64,000 nt of DNA. Source: Mycobacterium sp. Root135. GTDB taxonomy: Bacteria; Actinomycetota; Actinomycetes; Mycobacteriales; Mycobacteriaceae. The DNA is taken from positions 318,478-382,477 of the forward strand of contig NZ_LMEZ01000007.1 in NCBI RefSeq assembly GCF_001426545.1. Direction: 5' to 3'. Below the pieces are notes generated by a model, which ran no database searches, was not told where the DNA came from, and was given only the letters and a program-made list of their open reading frames with translations. The translations under genes and the position numbers were made by a program. Shown piece after piece: positions 33,909 through 43,091 of this stretch (within the stretch, counting starts at the first letter, position 1; every line of letters starts with the position of its first letter).

Positions 33909-35316
33909 ACGAGTCGATCGAGTACTCGCCGAATTCGCGACCCCATCCGCTCATCCCGAAACCGCCCCACGGCGATGCCGGGTCGATCAGCGGAAGCTGG
34001 TTGACGAAGACGGTGCCGAAGTGCAGCCGAGGGGGGAGCTTGTGTGCGGTCGACAGATCCTTGGTCCACAGGACGGCGACGAGGCCGAAGTCGGTGTCGT
34101 TGGCGCGCGCCACGACCTCGTCCTCGTCGTCATAGGCCATGACGGAGAGGACCGGCCCGAAGATTTCCTCCCTGGCGATGGTCATGTCGTCCCGTACACC
34201 GCTGAATACCGTTGGGCGATAGAAGAATCCGTCAGCCAAGTCCCCATCGACGCGGGTGCCTCCGGTGACCAAGTCGGCACCTTGCGAACGTCCCGACTCG
34301 ACGTAGCCGTGCACGCGGTCGAGGTGCTCCTGGGATACCAACGGGCCGATGATCGTGGCGGGATCCTGGCCCGGCCCGATCGGAAGGGCATCGGCCGCTG
34401 CCGCAATCTTCGAGGTGAACTCGTCCACGCGTGAGCGGTGCACGAAGAACCTGGTGTACGCGCCGCACGCTTGGCCGGTGTTGAACACCGCACCCTGCAG
34501 GTTGCCGGCCACCGCCGCATCGATGTCGGCGTCCGCGCACACGATGCTGGGCGCCTTTCCGCCGAGCTCGAGGGCCACCCGCTTGAGGTTGTCCGCCGAC
34601 GCCCGGACGATGTGCTGACCCACCTCGGTCGAGCCCGTGAAGGAGACCTTGTCGACCCCGCGGTGCGCGACGAGTGCCTTGCCGACCTCGGGTCCGCCGG
34701 TCAGGACGTTGACGACGCCGGCAGGAACACCAGCTTCACGGCACAGCGCCACCAACCGGACCGTGGACAGCGGCGTTTGCTCGGCGGGTTTGAGGACCAC
34801 CGAGTTGCCGGTAGCCAGGGCGGGCGCCAGCTTCCATGCCGCGATGGCCAGCGGGAAGTTCCACGGCGTGATCAGCGCGCACACGCCAAGCGGGACGCGG
34901 CGCTGATAGCTCAGGTTGCCCGGGATCGACACCGGCGCGACCCTGCCGTCGATCTTGGTCGCGTAGCCGGCGTAGTAGCGGAAGACCTGCGCCGCCAGCG
35001 GCAGGTTCACACCGGTGCTCATGAAGGTGGGCTGACCCTGGTCGAGGGTCTCCAGCGCCGCGATCTCCTCGGCGTCCCGATCCAGCAGGTCGGCGATGCG
35101 CCAGAGCAGACGCCCACGCTCATCGGGTGTCATCCCGCGCCAGGCGTCGGACTCGAATCCGCTGCGTGCCGACGCCACGGCGGCATCGACGTCGGCAACA
35201 CCTGCATCGGCAAAGACCCCGATGACCTGGTTGTTTGCCGGGTTGACGGTCTCGCTGGTGGCGCCGTTAGCAGCGTCGACCCACTCGTTGGCGATTAACA
35301 GTTGCGTGGTGTGCAT
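33871..35316 (-). CDS. Aldehyde dehydrogenase
   Basis: 481 residues. Nucleophile Cys284 in NTGQACGAYTR, Glu in LELGGKAP, PWNFPLAIAAWK and FTGSTEVGQH. Start at the ATG 35316 (AGGGAAG 6-12 bases upstream); the ATG at 35340 lacks a ribosome site. Divergent from an IclR gene (35554). Two palindromes, GTTCCGGTCAGCGAAC and TATCCA-TT-TGGATA, lie in the shared region. Confidence 0.92.
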   Translation of the reverse strand: MHTTQLLIANEWVDAANGATSETVNPANNQVIGVFADAGVADVDAAVASARSGFESDAWRGMTPDERGRLLWRIADLLDRDAEEIAALETLDQGQPTFMSTGVNLPLAAQVFRYYAGYATKIDGRVAPVSIPGNLSYQRRVPLGVCALITPWNFPLAIAAWKLAPALATGNSVVLKPAEQTPLSTVRLVALCREAGVPAGVVNVLTGGPEVGKALVAHRGVDKVSFTGSTEVGQHIVRASADNLKRVALELGGKAPSIVCADADIDAAVAGNLQGAVFNTGQACGAYTRFFVHRSRVDEFTSKIAAAADALPIGPGQDPATIIGPLVSQEHLDRVHGYVESGRSQGADLVTGGTRVDGDLADGFFYRPTVFSGVRDDMTIAREEIFGPVLSVMAYDDEDEVVARANDTDFGLVAVLWTKDLSTAHKLPPRLHFGTVFVNQLPLIDPASPWGGFGMSGWGREFGEYSIDSFTETQTTFLNLG

Positions 35317-35405
35317 GATCTTCCCTCGGGTTCGTGTCACCGAACGCCATGCGGGCGCGCGGACAGCCTCAATCTGCCAGCGAGCGACCCCCGGCCAGGA
35401 TCGGC

Positions 35406-35421
35406 GTTCCGGTCAGCGAAC
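35406..35421. promoter_or_regulatory. TCGCTCAGCGR-family operator, ALDH promoter
   Basis: GTTCCGGTCAGCGAAC: GTTC and GAAC ends with a core close to the CGCTCAGCG palindrome repeated elsewhere in the window. Reverse complement GTTCGCTGACCGGAAC matches the 36396 site at 12 of 16 bases by eye. It lies 90 bases upstream of the ALDH start. Confidence 0.5.
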
Positions 35422-35485
35422 TCACCGCTGGCGCCGTCGGAATGTAAACACTCCGTTTCGTAATGTCCCCCCACTGGACAAGTGC

Positions 35486-35499
35486 TATCCATTTGGATA
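35486..35499. promoter_or_regulatory. Palindromic operator TATCCA-TT-TGGATA
   Basis: Perfect 14-base palindrome located 55 bases before the IclR ATG (35554) and in the divergent ALDH/IclR region. Most likely an autoregulatory IclR site. Confidence 0.5.
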
Positions 35500-35553
35500 A
35501 TCATGTGTTGTGACAGGGGACACACCGGTTACGTTGAACTCCAGGAGACAAAA

Positions 35554-36390
35554 ATGAGCGTGCTGGCCCACCCATTTGAACTAGACGACGACGTCTCCGT
35601 CACCACCACCCCGAACTCCGTCCTCGGCAAGGCGTTCTCGATCCTTTCGGCCTTCGACGGCGACAACGAGACGTTGCGTCTCGTCGACCTGTGTCAGCGC
35701 AGCGGAGTGCCCAAGCCGTCGGTATATCGGCTCGCCCAGGAGCTTGTGGGACTCGGGATGCTCGAGCGAATCGGACAGGAATACCGAATCGGCTTCAGCG
35801 TCTTCGCCCTGAGCCAGCGCGCCGGTAGCGCCTCACTGCTGCGCAGAGTCGGCAGGCCGGTCCTGGTCGACCTCGTCACGTCGACCAGGGGCACCGCTCA
35901 CCTGGCCGTGCTGGAAGGCACCCGCACCTGCTACCTCGAGAAACTCGGCGGCACCCGTAGCGTGCACGCGCTGTCGCGGGTGGGCGGGCGCCTCCCCCTC
36001 ACCTGCACCGCCTCGGGCAAGCTCCTCCTGGCGTTGGCGCCAAACAGCGATCAGCTGTTGGAGCACCTGGTCGGCGACACCTGGCAGCGACTCACCCCGC
36101 ACAGCGCGCCCGACCTGGCCTCACTGCGGCGGGAAATGGAGTCGATCCGGGCACTTCGCGTCGCCACCGAACGCGAGGAGGCGCTGCTCGGCTTCAAGAG
36201 CTTCGCCGTTCCGATCTACGACTCTGGCGACGGCGTGATCGCCGCCCTGTCGCTCACCGTTCCCGTCGACCACACCGCCGATTCCGCTCTCGTGAACGCG
36301 CTGCGACTCGCCTCGGGAAGCATCACCCGTCAGCACACCCGGCTCGTGATGAGCGCCTCGGCGCCGATGGACACACGGCGGTTCGCGTAA
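35554..36390 (+). CDS. IclR-family transcriptional regulator
   Basis: 278 residues from the ATG at 35554 (CAGGAG upstream, 35541-35546). Winged HTH at about 25-80 (NSVLGKAFSILSAF...LVDLCQRSGVPKPSVYRLAQEL). Effector domain about 95-260, with GRLPLTCTASGKLLLALAP and the FKSFAVPIYDSGDGVIAALSLTVP strands. Clearly paralogous to the broken IclR at 43092-43861. Sits immediately before the mhpF-mhpE-ligase operon and opposite an ALDH, so it probably controls both. A start at 35482 would run through the palindrome and is rejected. Confidence 0.9.
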   Translation: MSVLAHPFELDDDVSVTTTPNSVLGKAFSILSAFDGDNETLRLVDLCQRSGVPKPSVYRLAQELVGLGMLERIGQEYRIGFSVFALSQRAGSASLLRRVGRPVLVDLVTSTRGTAHLAVLEGTRTCYLEKLGGTRSVHALSRVGGRLPLTCTASGKLLLALAPNSDQLLEHLVGDTWQRLTPHSAPDLASLRREMESIRALRVATEREEALLGFKSFAVPIYDSGDGVIAALSLTVPVDHTADSALVNALRLASGSITRQHTRLVMSASAPMDTRRFA

Positions 36391-36395
36391 TCCGG

Positions 36396-36411
36396 TATCG
36401 CTCAACGGAAC
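36396..36411. promoter_or_regulatory. TCGCTCAGCGR-family operator upstream of mhpF
   Basis: TATCGCTCAACGGAAC, 88 bases before the mhpF start and just after the IclR stop. Core TCGCTCA-CGG matches the family seen at 50556, 56220, 60385 and 63859. Confidence 0.55.
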
Positions 36412-36498
36412 CGAATCCTGCGCCTTGCATGCGGCACCTGTGAGGGTGTGAGTCTGTCACCGACAGCACCAGCACCGAGGTCTGCAAGTGAGGTAACC

Positions 36499-37452
36499 AT
36501 GCGAAACGCGCCAAGAGTCGCCATCATCGGCTCAGGAAACATCGGCACCGACCTGATGATCAAGGTCATGCGATCCCCCAGCCTCGAGATGGGGGCCATG
36601 GTCGGCATCGATCCCGACTCCGACGGCCTTGCCCGCGCGCGCTCCCGTGGCGTCCCCGTCACCCACGAAGGTGTCGAGGGGCTGATCGCCCTCGAGGGCT
36701 TCAACGAGATCGAGGTGGTCTTCGACGCCACCTCCGCCAAGGCTCACCTGGCCAACGCCGCCCGTCTCAAGCCGTTCGGCAAGACCCTGATCGACCTGAC
36801 ACCGGCGGCCATCGGCCCCTACGTCATACCCGCGGTCAACCTCGACCTCCACCTCGACGCACGCAACGTCAACATGGTCACCTGCGGCGGTCAGGCCACC
36901 ATCCCGGTCGTCGCGGCGATCCGCCGCGTCGTCCCAGTCGAATACGCCGAGATCGTCGCCTCCATCGCCTCACGCTCCGCCGGCCCCGGTACCCGCGCGA
37001 ACATCGACGAGTTCACCGAAACCACCTCGGCTGCCATCGAGGCCGTCGGCGGAGCCGTCCGCGGCAAGGCCATCATCGTCCTCAACCCCGCCGAACCGCC
37101 GTTGATGATGCGCGACACCGTCTTTGCGCTCGTCACCTCCGACGGCGGCGACGACCTCGCCGAGCGGATCCGGGAATCCGTCCGGGCGATGGTGGCCGAC
37201 GTTGCGGCCTACGTTCCCGGCTATCGACTCAAACAAGAAGTACAGGTCACCGAAATACCCGTCGACCAGCCCGTCGAGACGCTGCTCGCGGACCCCTCGA
37301 GTCCGCGCCCCACCCACCAGGTTTCGGTATTCCTCGAAGTCGAGGGCGCCGCCGACTACCTCCCGGCCTTCGCAGGAAACCTCGACATCATGACCTCGGC
37401 CGGCATCCAGGTCGCCGAGCGACTCGCAGCACGAAAGTTGGCCCTCCGATGA
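36499..37452 (+). CDS. mhpF: Acetaldehyde dehydrogenase (acylating)
   Basis: 317 residues (DmpF/MhpF/HsaG family). Rossmann loop IIGSGNIGTDL, catalytic Cys129 in MVTCGGQATIPV, and the PGTRANIDEFTETTS block typical of this enzyme. It converts acetaldehyde, CoA and NAD to acetyl-CoA and acts in a channelled complex with 4-hydroxy-2-oxovalerate aldolase, encoded next (ATGA overlap). The ATG at 36499 has a GAGGT ribosome site; the 36448 start would add 17 residues without one. Last step of meta-cleavage pathways. Confidence 0.95.
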   Translation: MRNAPRVAIIGSGNIGTDLMIKVMRSPSLEMGAMVGIDPDSDGLARARSRGVPVTHEGVEGLIALEGFNEIEVVFDATSAKAHLANAARLKPFGKTLIDLTPAAIGPYVIPAVNLDLHLDARNVNMVTCGGQATIPVVAAIRRVVPVEYAEIVASIASRSAGPGTRANIDEFTETTSAAIEAVGGAVRGKAIIVLNPAEPPLMMRDTVFALVTSDGGDDLAERIRESVRAMVADVAAYVPGYRLKQEVQVTEIPVDQPVETLLADPSSPRPTHQVSVFLEVEGAADYLPAFAGNLDIMTSAGIQVAERLAARKLALR

Positions 37453-38474
37453 GCACCCCGATCTACGTCCAGGACGTCACACTGCGCGACGGCATGCACG
37501 CCGTTCGCCATCGGCTGTCCCCGATCGACGTCAAGCGAATCGTCGTCGCCCTCGACGAGGCGGGCGTCGATGCGATCGAGGTCGCACATGGCGACGGCCT
37601 GGCGGGCTCCTCGGTCAACTACGGACCTGGTTCGCACACCGACTGGGAATGGCTCGAAGCCGCCGCCTCGGTCATCAAGCGTGCCACCCTGACCACCCTG
37701 CTGCTGCCGGGCGTCGGAACCATCCACGACCTCAAACATGCCTACTCCCTTGGGGTTCGATCAGTCCGCGTCGCCACCCACTGCACCGAGGCCGACATCT
37801 CCGCTCAGCACATCGCGGCCGCGCGGGAGATCGGAATGGACGTAGCCGGCTTCCTCATGCTGTCTCACATGGCCGAGCCGGCCGAGCTCGCGCGCCAGGC
37901 CAAGCTCATGGAGTCATACGGCGCTCACTGCGTCTACGTCACCGACTCCGGTGGCCGCCTGACCATGGGCGACGTCGCCGCCCGGGTTTGCGCCTACCGC
38001 GACGTGCTCGACGCCGACACCCAGATCGGTATTCACGCCCACGAGAACCTCTCCCTGTCGGTGGCCAATTCCCTTGTTGCCGTGGAGAACGGCGCCTTCC
38101 GCGTCGACGCGTCCCTGGCCGGCCACGGTGCCGGAGCAGGCAACTGCCCCATCGAGGCCTTCATCGCTGCCGCCAACCTGACCAACCTGCAGCACGGCAG
38201 TGATCTGTTCCGGCTGCAAGATGCCGCCGACGACATCGTCAGACCACTTCAGGACCGGCCGGTCCGTGTCGACCGCGAAACGCTGACGCTCGGCTACGCC
38301 GGCGTGTACTCGAGCTTTCTGCGCCATGCCGAGGCCGCGTCGCACGCCCATGGCGTCGACGTGCGCGACCTCTTGATGGAGTGCGGTCGTCGGCACCTCG
38401 TCGGAGGGCAAGAGGACATGATCATCGACATCGCCCTCACCCTCGTCGCCGAGAAGCAGTCACAATCGGCGTGA
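37449..38474 (+). CDS. mhpE: 4-hydroxy-2-oxovalerate aldolase
   Basis: 341 residues (DmpG/MhpE/HsaF family). VTLRDGMHAVRH with the metal-binding Asp, and metal His residues in IHAHENLSLSVAN. The SLAGHGAGAGNCPIEAFIAAA segment is the family signature, and the C-terminal communication domain is present. Cleaves 4-hydroxy-2-oxo acids to pyruvate and an aldehyde, passed to MhpF through a protein tunnel. The stop overlaps the start of the ligase (GTGA). Confidence 0.95.
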   Translation: MSTPIYVQDVTLRDGMHAVRHRLSPIDVKRIVVALDEAGVDAIEVAHGDGLAGSSVNYGPGSHTDWEWLEAAASVIKRATLTTLLLPGVGTIHDLKHAYSLGVRSVRVATHCTEADISAQHIAAAREIGMDVAGFLMLSHMAEPAELARQAKLMESYGAHCVYVTDSGGRLTMGDVAARVCAYRDVLDADTQIGIHAHENLSLSVANSLVAVENGAFRVDASLAGHGAGAGNCPIEAFIAAANLTNLQHGSDLFRLQDAADDIVRPLQDRPVRVDRETLTLGYAGVYSSFLRHAEAASHAHGVDVRDLLMECGRRHLVGGQEDMIIDIALTLVAEKQSQSA

Positions 38475-40024
38475 CGACTCCGTCCTCCTGGGCCGAGGCG
38501 GTCGAGCAGCGCGCCAACACCGACGCTGACGGCGAAATCATCCGCCGCGTAGGAGAATTAGGGATCAGCGCAGGGGCGCTACTCGAACGCGCCGTCGACG
38601 TGGCCAGCGCGCTCAAGTCCCTCGTCGCACCCGGCGAGGTCGTCGCGACCGCAATCCCCTCCGGCCCCACCGCGGCCGCGACCACGACGGCCCTGTCATG
38701 GCTGGGGGCCGTCGAACTACCGCTGCCGACGGGCTTGGACCGCGACGTCGCCGGCCGACTCGCCGCGGCCGCCGACTGTGTGCTCTGCGTCGCGACGCCG
38801 ACCCGGCTCAACACCGAACCCCATCTTGCTCGCCTGGGCGGGCATCCGTCGAGGCCCGCCGTCACCGTGGACGGCTCGTGGCAAGGCCTGCCCACCGTCG
38901 ACGAGTTGGCGGGCCCGCGGCCGTTGCGTCACCGTTCGTCGGCAGGCGACGCCGCTGCCATCATGGTCACCTCGGGAACGGGTGGCCGTCCCAAGGGTGC
39001 GCTTCTGTCCAACGGCGTGGGACTCGGCCAGGCCGCCCGTGTGCTGCGCGCCATGGAGTACGACGCCTACGACGTCCTGCTGAACGTGTTTCCGTGGCAA
39101 CACGTCAACGCCCGTCACGCGGCGTTCCTCCCGGCCGTGATGTCCGGGGCCCGACTGGTGGTCGACGATTTCTCGGCGCGCCGATTCTGGCAGACCGCCT
39201 CTCAAGAACAAGTCACGGCCTTCAACTTCATGGGAGCCGTGTGCGCGATCCTGTTACGCCAACCACCTGCGGACCGCGACCGCGACCACCGAGTTCGGCG
39301 TGCGTACGGCGGTCCCGCGCCAGCGTGGATGTGGACCGCGATGTCGCAGCGTTTCGGCGTCGAATTGCGCCAGGCGTACGCCTGCACCGAACTCGGCGAC
39401 GTCGCCACCACCGGAGCCCAGGTCCTCCCCGGTGCAGCGGGACAGGTGGTCCCCGAGTACGCGGCCCGGATCATCGGCGAGGACGGCCTACCTGTGGCCG
39501 ATGGAGCGACCGGTTCACTGGAAGTCCGCCCGCTGCAACCCAATCTGACGTTCAGCCACTACGTCGGCGAACCGGAGACCACCCGCGCGGCTTGGCACGG
39601 CGACTGGTTCGTCACCGGCGACCGAGCTCGACTCTCCGAGGGATGGCTGTACTACGACGGCCGCATGACCGACACCATTCGGCGCCGCGGCCTCACGGTC
39701 GACGCCGAACACGTGGAGTGGGTCGCTTCGGCCCACCCCGACGTCGGGGACGTCGCGGCGATCGGCGTGCCGTCAGAGCTGACCGAGGACGAAGTACTGC
39801 TCGTCGTGGTCCCGCACGAGGGAAGCGACCTCTCGCCGGAAGCCCTGCGAAATCACTGTGCCGACAAGCTGTCTCGCCACGCCGTTCCGCGTTACATCAG
39901 TGTCGAGTCGACGGTGCCCCGGACGGCCAGCATGAAGATCGACCGGCGCTCCCTGCGCGATCGTGGCCTCCCTCCCGGAGCCTGGGACGCCGAGACCTGC
40001 CACGCCACCGAGGAGATCGCATGA
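38471..40024 (+). CDS. AMP-dependent acyl-CoA synthetase
   Basis: 517 residues from GTG 38471. ATP loop MVTSGTGGRPKGALLS, the YACTELGD adenine motif, the GDWFVTGDRARL hinge region, and the C-terminal lysine in SMKIDRRSLR are all present, so adenylation and thioesterification should work. Resembles CaiC/cyclohexanecarboxylate-CoA ligases. Overlaps the CoA-transferase gene by ATGA, so the operon offers two ways of making a CoA thioester. Substrate unknown, probably an aromatic-pathway acid. Confidence 0.88.
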   Translation: MTTPSSWAEAVEQRANTDADGEIIRRVGELGISAGALLERAVDVASALKSLVAPGEVVATAIPSGPTAAATTTALSWLGAVELPLPTGLDRDVAGRLAAAADCVLCVATPTRLNTEPHLARLGGHPSRPAVTVDGSWQGLPTVDELAGPRPLRHRSSAGDAAAIMVTSGTGGRPKGALLSNGVGLGQAARVLRAMEYDAYDVLLNVFPWQHVNARHAAFLPAVMSGARLVVDDFSARRFWQTASQEQVTAFNFMGAVCAILLRQPPADRDRDHRVRRAYGGPAPAWMWTAMSQRFGVELRQAYACTELGDVATTGAQVLPGAAGQVVPEYAARIIGEDGLPVADGATGSLEVRPLQPNLTFSHYVGEPETTRAAWHGDWFVTGDRARLSEGWLYYDGRMTDTIRRRGLTVDAEHVEWVASAHPDVGDVAAIGVPSELTEDEVLLVVVPHEGSDLSPEALRNHCADKLSRHAVPRYISVESTVPRTASMKIDRRSLRDRGLPPGAWDAETCHATEEIA

Positions 40025-42297
40025 CAGACCGACGACTACACGTCCTCGACCTCACCGACCGGCTCGGCCATCAAGCCGCCCGGATCTTCGTCGGCCTCGA
40101 CGCGGACGTCGTGCGCGTCACGGCACCGGACGAGTCCACCCGCGACGCCGACCGACTGCACTGGCATGCCGGAAAACGGCTTCTCACGCTGACCGACGAT
40201 GATTCGTACGACGCGGCTTTGGCGGATCTCGCCGCCCGGGCCGACGTCGTCCTCGAGTCCGGGCCGGTGTCGCGCCTTCGTACCTTGGCCTCCCGCCAAG
40301 CGCACCCACGGGCCTGGGCCTCGACGATCCACACCGTGATCACCCCGTTCGGCTTGTCAGGGCCCCATCGCGAATGGACCGCCGACGACACCGTCCTCAC
40401 CGCAGCCGGCGGCATGGCGTGGCTGTGCGGCGATCCGGGACGTGCGCCCGAACCGCCGCCACGCGAACAGGGCCTCCAGCTCGCGGGCACGCACGGCGCA
40501 ATTGGCGCAATGCTCGCACTGATCGCGCGCCAGCGCACGGGGACCGGCCAACTCGTCGAGGTGTCGGCGCAAGAGGCCGTGGCCGCCACTCTCGAGGTCG
40601 GTGCCATCGCCTGGATACACGGCAAACAGATTCCGGAGCGGAATTCCGGGGTCTACGGCCATGTCGCACACCAGGTCTTCCGAGCAGCCGACGGGTTCCT
40701 CGCCGGCGGGTACTCCGGCAGCCCCCGCATGTGGGACGACCTCCTGGCCTGGATGGTCGCCGAGGACGAGGCCGAAGATCTCGCCGACGCACGGTGGCAG
40801 GACCCCGAAATCCGATGGGGCGAAAGGGCACACGTCGACGCCGTGGTGGCGCGATTCGCGGCTCGCCGGTCTTCGCAGGCCTTCGCCGAAGAAGCCCGCC
40901 GGAGGGCCCTGCCCTGGGCGAGGGTCGACACCCCACGGGCCCTGTTGGAGAACCCGCAGCTACTCGACCGGCGATTCTTCGTCGACGTGGGTCACGAGGG
41001 CGACCTGCGCGACGTCGGATTCGGCTGGGAATCACCGGCTTTGCGCAGACCACTTCGGCTCGAGGAGCCACGCCCGGTGTCCGCGGCGGGGGTCTGGCCC
41101 AGGAACACCCACTCACGCACAGTGCCTCAACGAGCGATCGCGTCGGCATCCCCGCGCGGGCGGGGCGGCGCCCTCGACGGGATCCGGGTCCTCGACCTCA
41201 CCTGGGTGCTCGCCGGCCCCTACGTCACGAAGACGTTGGCCGAACACGGCGCCGACATCGTCAAGGTCGAGTCGCAGCACCGAAAGGACCCCACCCGCTT
41301 CTCGCCCGGCATGCGACTGCGCCCCGGGGCTGGCGTCGACGAAAGCGGCTACTTCCTCAACTTCAACCGCAACAAGCGGAGCGTGGCGCTCAATCTGCGC
41401 ACCGAAGCCGGCAAGGACATTCTGCGCCGGTTGGTGCCCACCGTCGACGTCGTGGTCGAGAACTTCAGCCCCGGCGTACTCGCCAAGTGGGGCCTCGACT
41501 TCCCGAATCTGCGTGAGCTCAATCCGGACGTCATCCTGGTGTCCATGGCAGGCGTCGGCCAGTCGGGGCCGTGGCGCGACGCCGTTACCTTTGCCGACAC
41601 CCTCGCCGCCATGTCGGGACTGACCGCGGCGACCGCCCGCGACGACCGCGACCCGCAGGGGCTCACCTTCGGACTCGGTGACATGGTCGCCGCCAATGCC
41701 GCCGTGATCGGTGCGCTGGAGCTGCTGTACCGCGGTGAAGGCGGTCACGTCGACCTGTCCCAATTGGAGGCGATGGCATCACATCTGGGCACCGCGCTTC
41801 TCGAGGCCCAGCTTTCCGACGAGCCGTCGAGCGCCACCGGCGCGCGTGTCGTCCGCACCCGCGGCGACGACCGATGGCTGGCCATCGGGGACACGACGAC
41901 CGAGGCCCTCCGCGCGGCCGTCGACGTCCTGGGTGTCGCCGGCGTGCATCCCGACCCACTCGAGGCGATCGCACACCTCGCGGCGCAGTCCGACGCCGAC
42001 GCACTGGCCGGGCTCCTGCAAGACGCCGGAGTTCCCGCGCATGCCGTCCGGGACGGTCGAGACTTGGTCGAGATCGACCCCCAGCTGCGCGCCCGCGGCT
42101 TCTACGTCGACCTCGACCATCCACTCGTCGGGCCGGTCGCCCACGAAGGCCTAGTGGCCCACCTCACGGACACGCCGGGCGGCCTCTGGAACCCCGCTCC
42201 GCTCCTGGGGCAGCACACCGACGAACTCCTCACCGAACTCCTCGGTCTCACGCCCGCCGAACTCGCCGACCTGCACGACGAAGGAGTCCTGTCATGA
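40021..42297 (+). CDS. Tandem (double) CaiB/BaiF family III CoA-transferase
   Basis: 758 residues, twice the normal length. Two complete family III modules are fused: about 1-370 and about 385-758, joined by a proline/serine-rich linker. The C-terminal half has the nucleophilic Asp554 in FGLGDMVAANAAVIGA. The N-terminal half aligns well but has Leu152 at that position (QGLQLAGTHGAIGA). So only the second active site should form the aspartyl-CoA intermediate, with the first perhaps completing the interlocked dimer fold. Flanked by acyl-CoA ligase and enoyl-CoA hydratase genes with ATGA overlaps. Confidence 0.88.
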   Translation: MTDRRLHVLDLTDRLGHQAARIFVGLDADVVRVTAPDESTRDADRLHWHAGKRLLTLTDDDSYDAALADLAARADVVLESGPVSRLRTLASRQAHPRAWASTIHTVITPFGLSGPHREWTADDTVLTAAGGMAWLCGDPGRAPEPPPREQGLQLAGTHGAIGAMLALIARQRTGTGQLVEVSAQEAVAATLEVGAIAWIHGKQIPERNSGVYGHVAHQVFRAADGFLAGGYSGSPRMWDDLLAWMVAEDEAEDLADARWQDPEIRWGERAHVDAVVARFAARRSSQAFAEEARRRALPWARVDTPRALLENPQLLDRRFFVDVGHEGDLRDVGFGWESPALRRPLRLEEPRPVSAAGVWPRNTHSRTVPQRAIASASPRGRGGALDGIRVLDLTWVLAGPYVTKTLAEHGADIVKVESQHRKDPTRFSPGMRLRPGAGVDESGYFLNFNRNKRSVALNLRTEAGKDILRRLVPTVDVVVENFSPGVLAKWGLDFPNLRELNPDVILVSMAGVGQSGPWRDAVTFADTLAAMSGLTAATARDDRDPQGLTFGLGDMVAANAAVIGALELLYRGEGGHVDLSQLEAMASHLGTALLEAQLSDEPSSATGARVVRTRGDDRWLAIGDTTTEALRAAVDVLGVAGVHPDPLEAIAHLAAQSDADALAGLLQDAGVPAHAVRDGRDLVEIDPQLRARGFYVDLDHPLVGPVAHEGLVAHLTDTPGGLWNPAPLLGQHTDELLTELLGLTPAELADLHDEGVLS

Positions 42298-43070
42298 GCA
42301 CCGAACCGATCGGCTTCCGCTTCGAACGTGACGCGGCCGTCACGACCGTCGTCCTCGACCATGGTCGCGTCAACATCGTCGACCCCGAGCTCATCGAGTC
42401 CCTGATCGAACATCTGCCGACGGTCCTCGACGATCCGTCGGTGCGCTGCATCGTGATTCGCGGCAAAGATCGAATCTTCGTCGGCGGGGCGAATCTCAAG
42501 GTGATGCGCAACCTCGATCCCGACACCTATCGTGCAATGCGCCGGTGGGTCGTCGTGCAACGTCTCCTCGAGCTGGCGCCCAAACCCGTCATCGCCGCAC
42601 TGAACGGACATGCGCTGGGTGGAGGCGCCGAACTTGCCCTGGCCTGCGATCTACGAATCCTGCACGCCGAGGCCACCTTTGGCTTCCCGGAAACCGGCCT
42701 TGGCATCTTCCCCGGCGCAGGTGGGTCCCAGCGCCTGCCCAGGCTGATCGGACCGCACCGCGCGAAGCGGCTCATCGTCGACGCGACGCGATTCACCGCC
42801 GACGAGGCGTTGCGCGAAGGACTCGTCGACGTCGTCGCCGGCGACGACTTCGACGAGGTGGTGACCCGTGAAGCCCGCCGTCTTGCCGACGGTCCCACCG
42901 CCACCATCGGATTGGTCAAGTCTGCGATCGATCGAGGATGGGGCCTGCCGATCGACGACGCGATGGCCGTCGAAGAAGTGCACGTCCTGGCCAACATCGG
43001 TCTTCGGGACGCCTCCGAAGGAATCCAGGCCTTCCTCGACAAGCGGGCCCCTCGATTCGAGGGCCGCTGA
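42294..43070 (+). CDS. Enoyl-CoA hydratase/isomerase
   Basis: 258 residues of crotonase fold. Both glutamates of the hydratase mechanism are present: GGGAELALACD and FGFPETGLGIFPGAGGSQRLP. The oxyanion-hole segment is GGANLKVMRNL. Ribosome site AAGGAG eight bases before the ATG at 42294. It would hydrate an unsaturated acyl-CoA made by the ligase or CoA-transferase. Last gene of the five-gene plus-strand operon; convergent with the frameshifted IclR 21 bases on. Confidence 0.92.
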   Translation: MSTEPIGFRFERDAAVTTVVLDHGRVNIVDPELIESLIEHLPTVLDDPSVRCIVIRGKDRIFVGGANLKVMRNLDPDTYRAMRRWVVVQRLLELAPKPVIAALNGHALGGGAELALACDLRILHAEATFGFPETGLGIFPGAGGSQRLPRLIGPHRAKRLIVDATRFTADEALREGLVDVVAGDDFDEVVTREARRLADGPTATIGLVKSAIDRGWGLPIDDAMAVEEVHVLANIGLRDASEGIQAFLDKRAPRFEGR

Positions 43071-43091
43071 CCGGCGTCTAGTTGACTGCGC

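Noticed and set aside
38698..40020. Long upstream extension of the CoA-transferase frame (441 extra codons)
   Set aside because: It is an out-of-frame shadow of the acyl-CoA ligase gene with a skewed Arg/Gly/Pro composition; the ATG at 40021 begins the homology.
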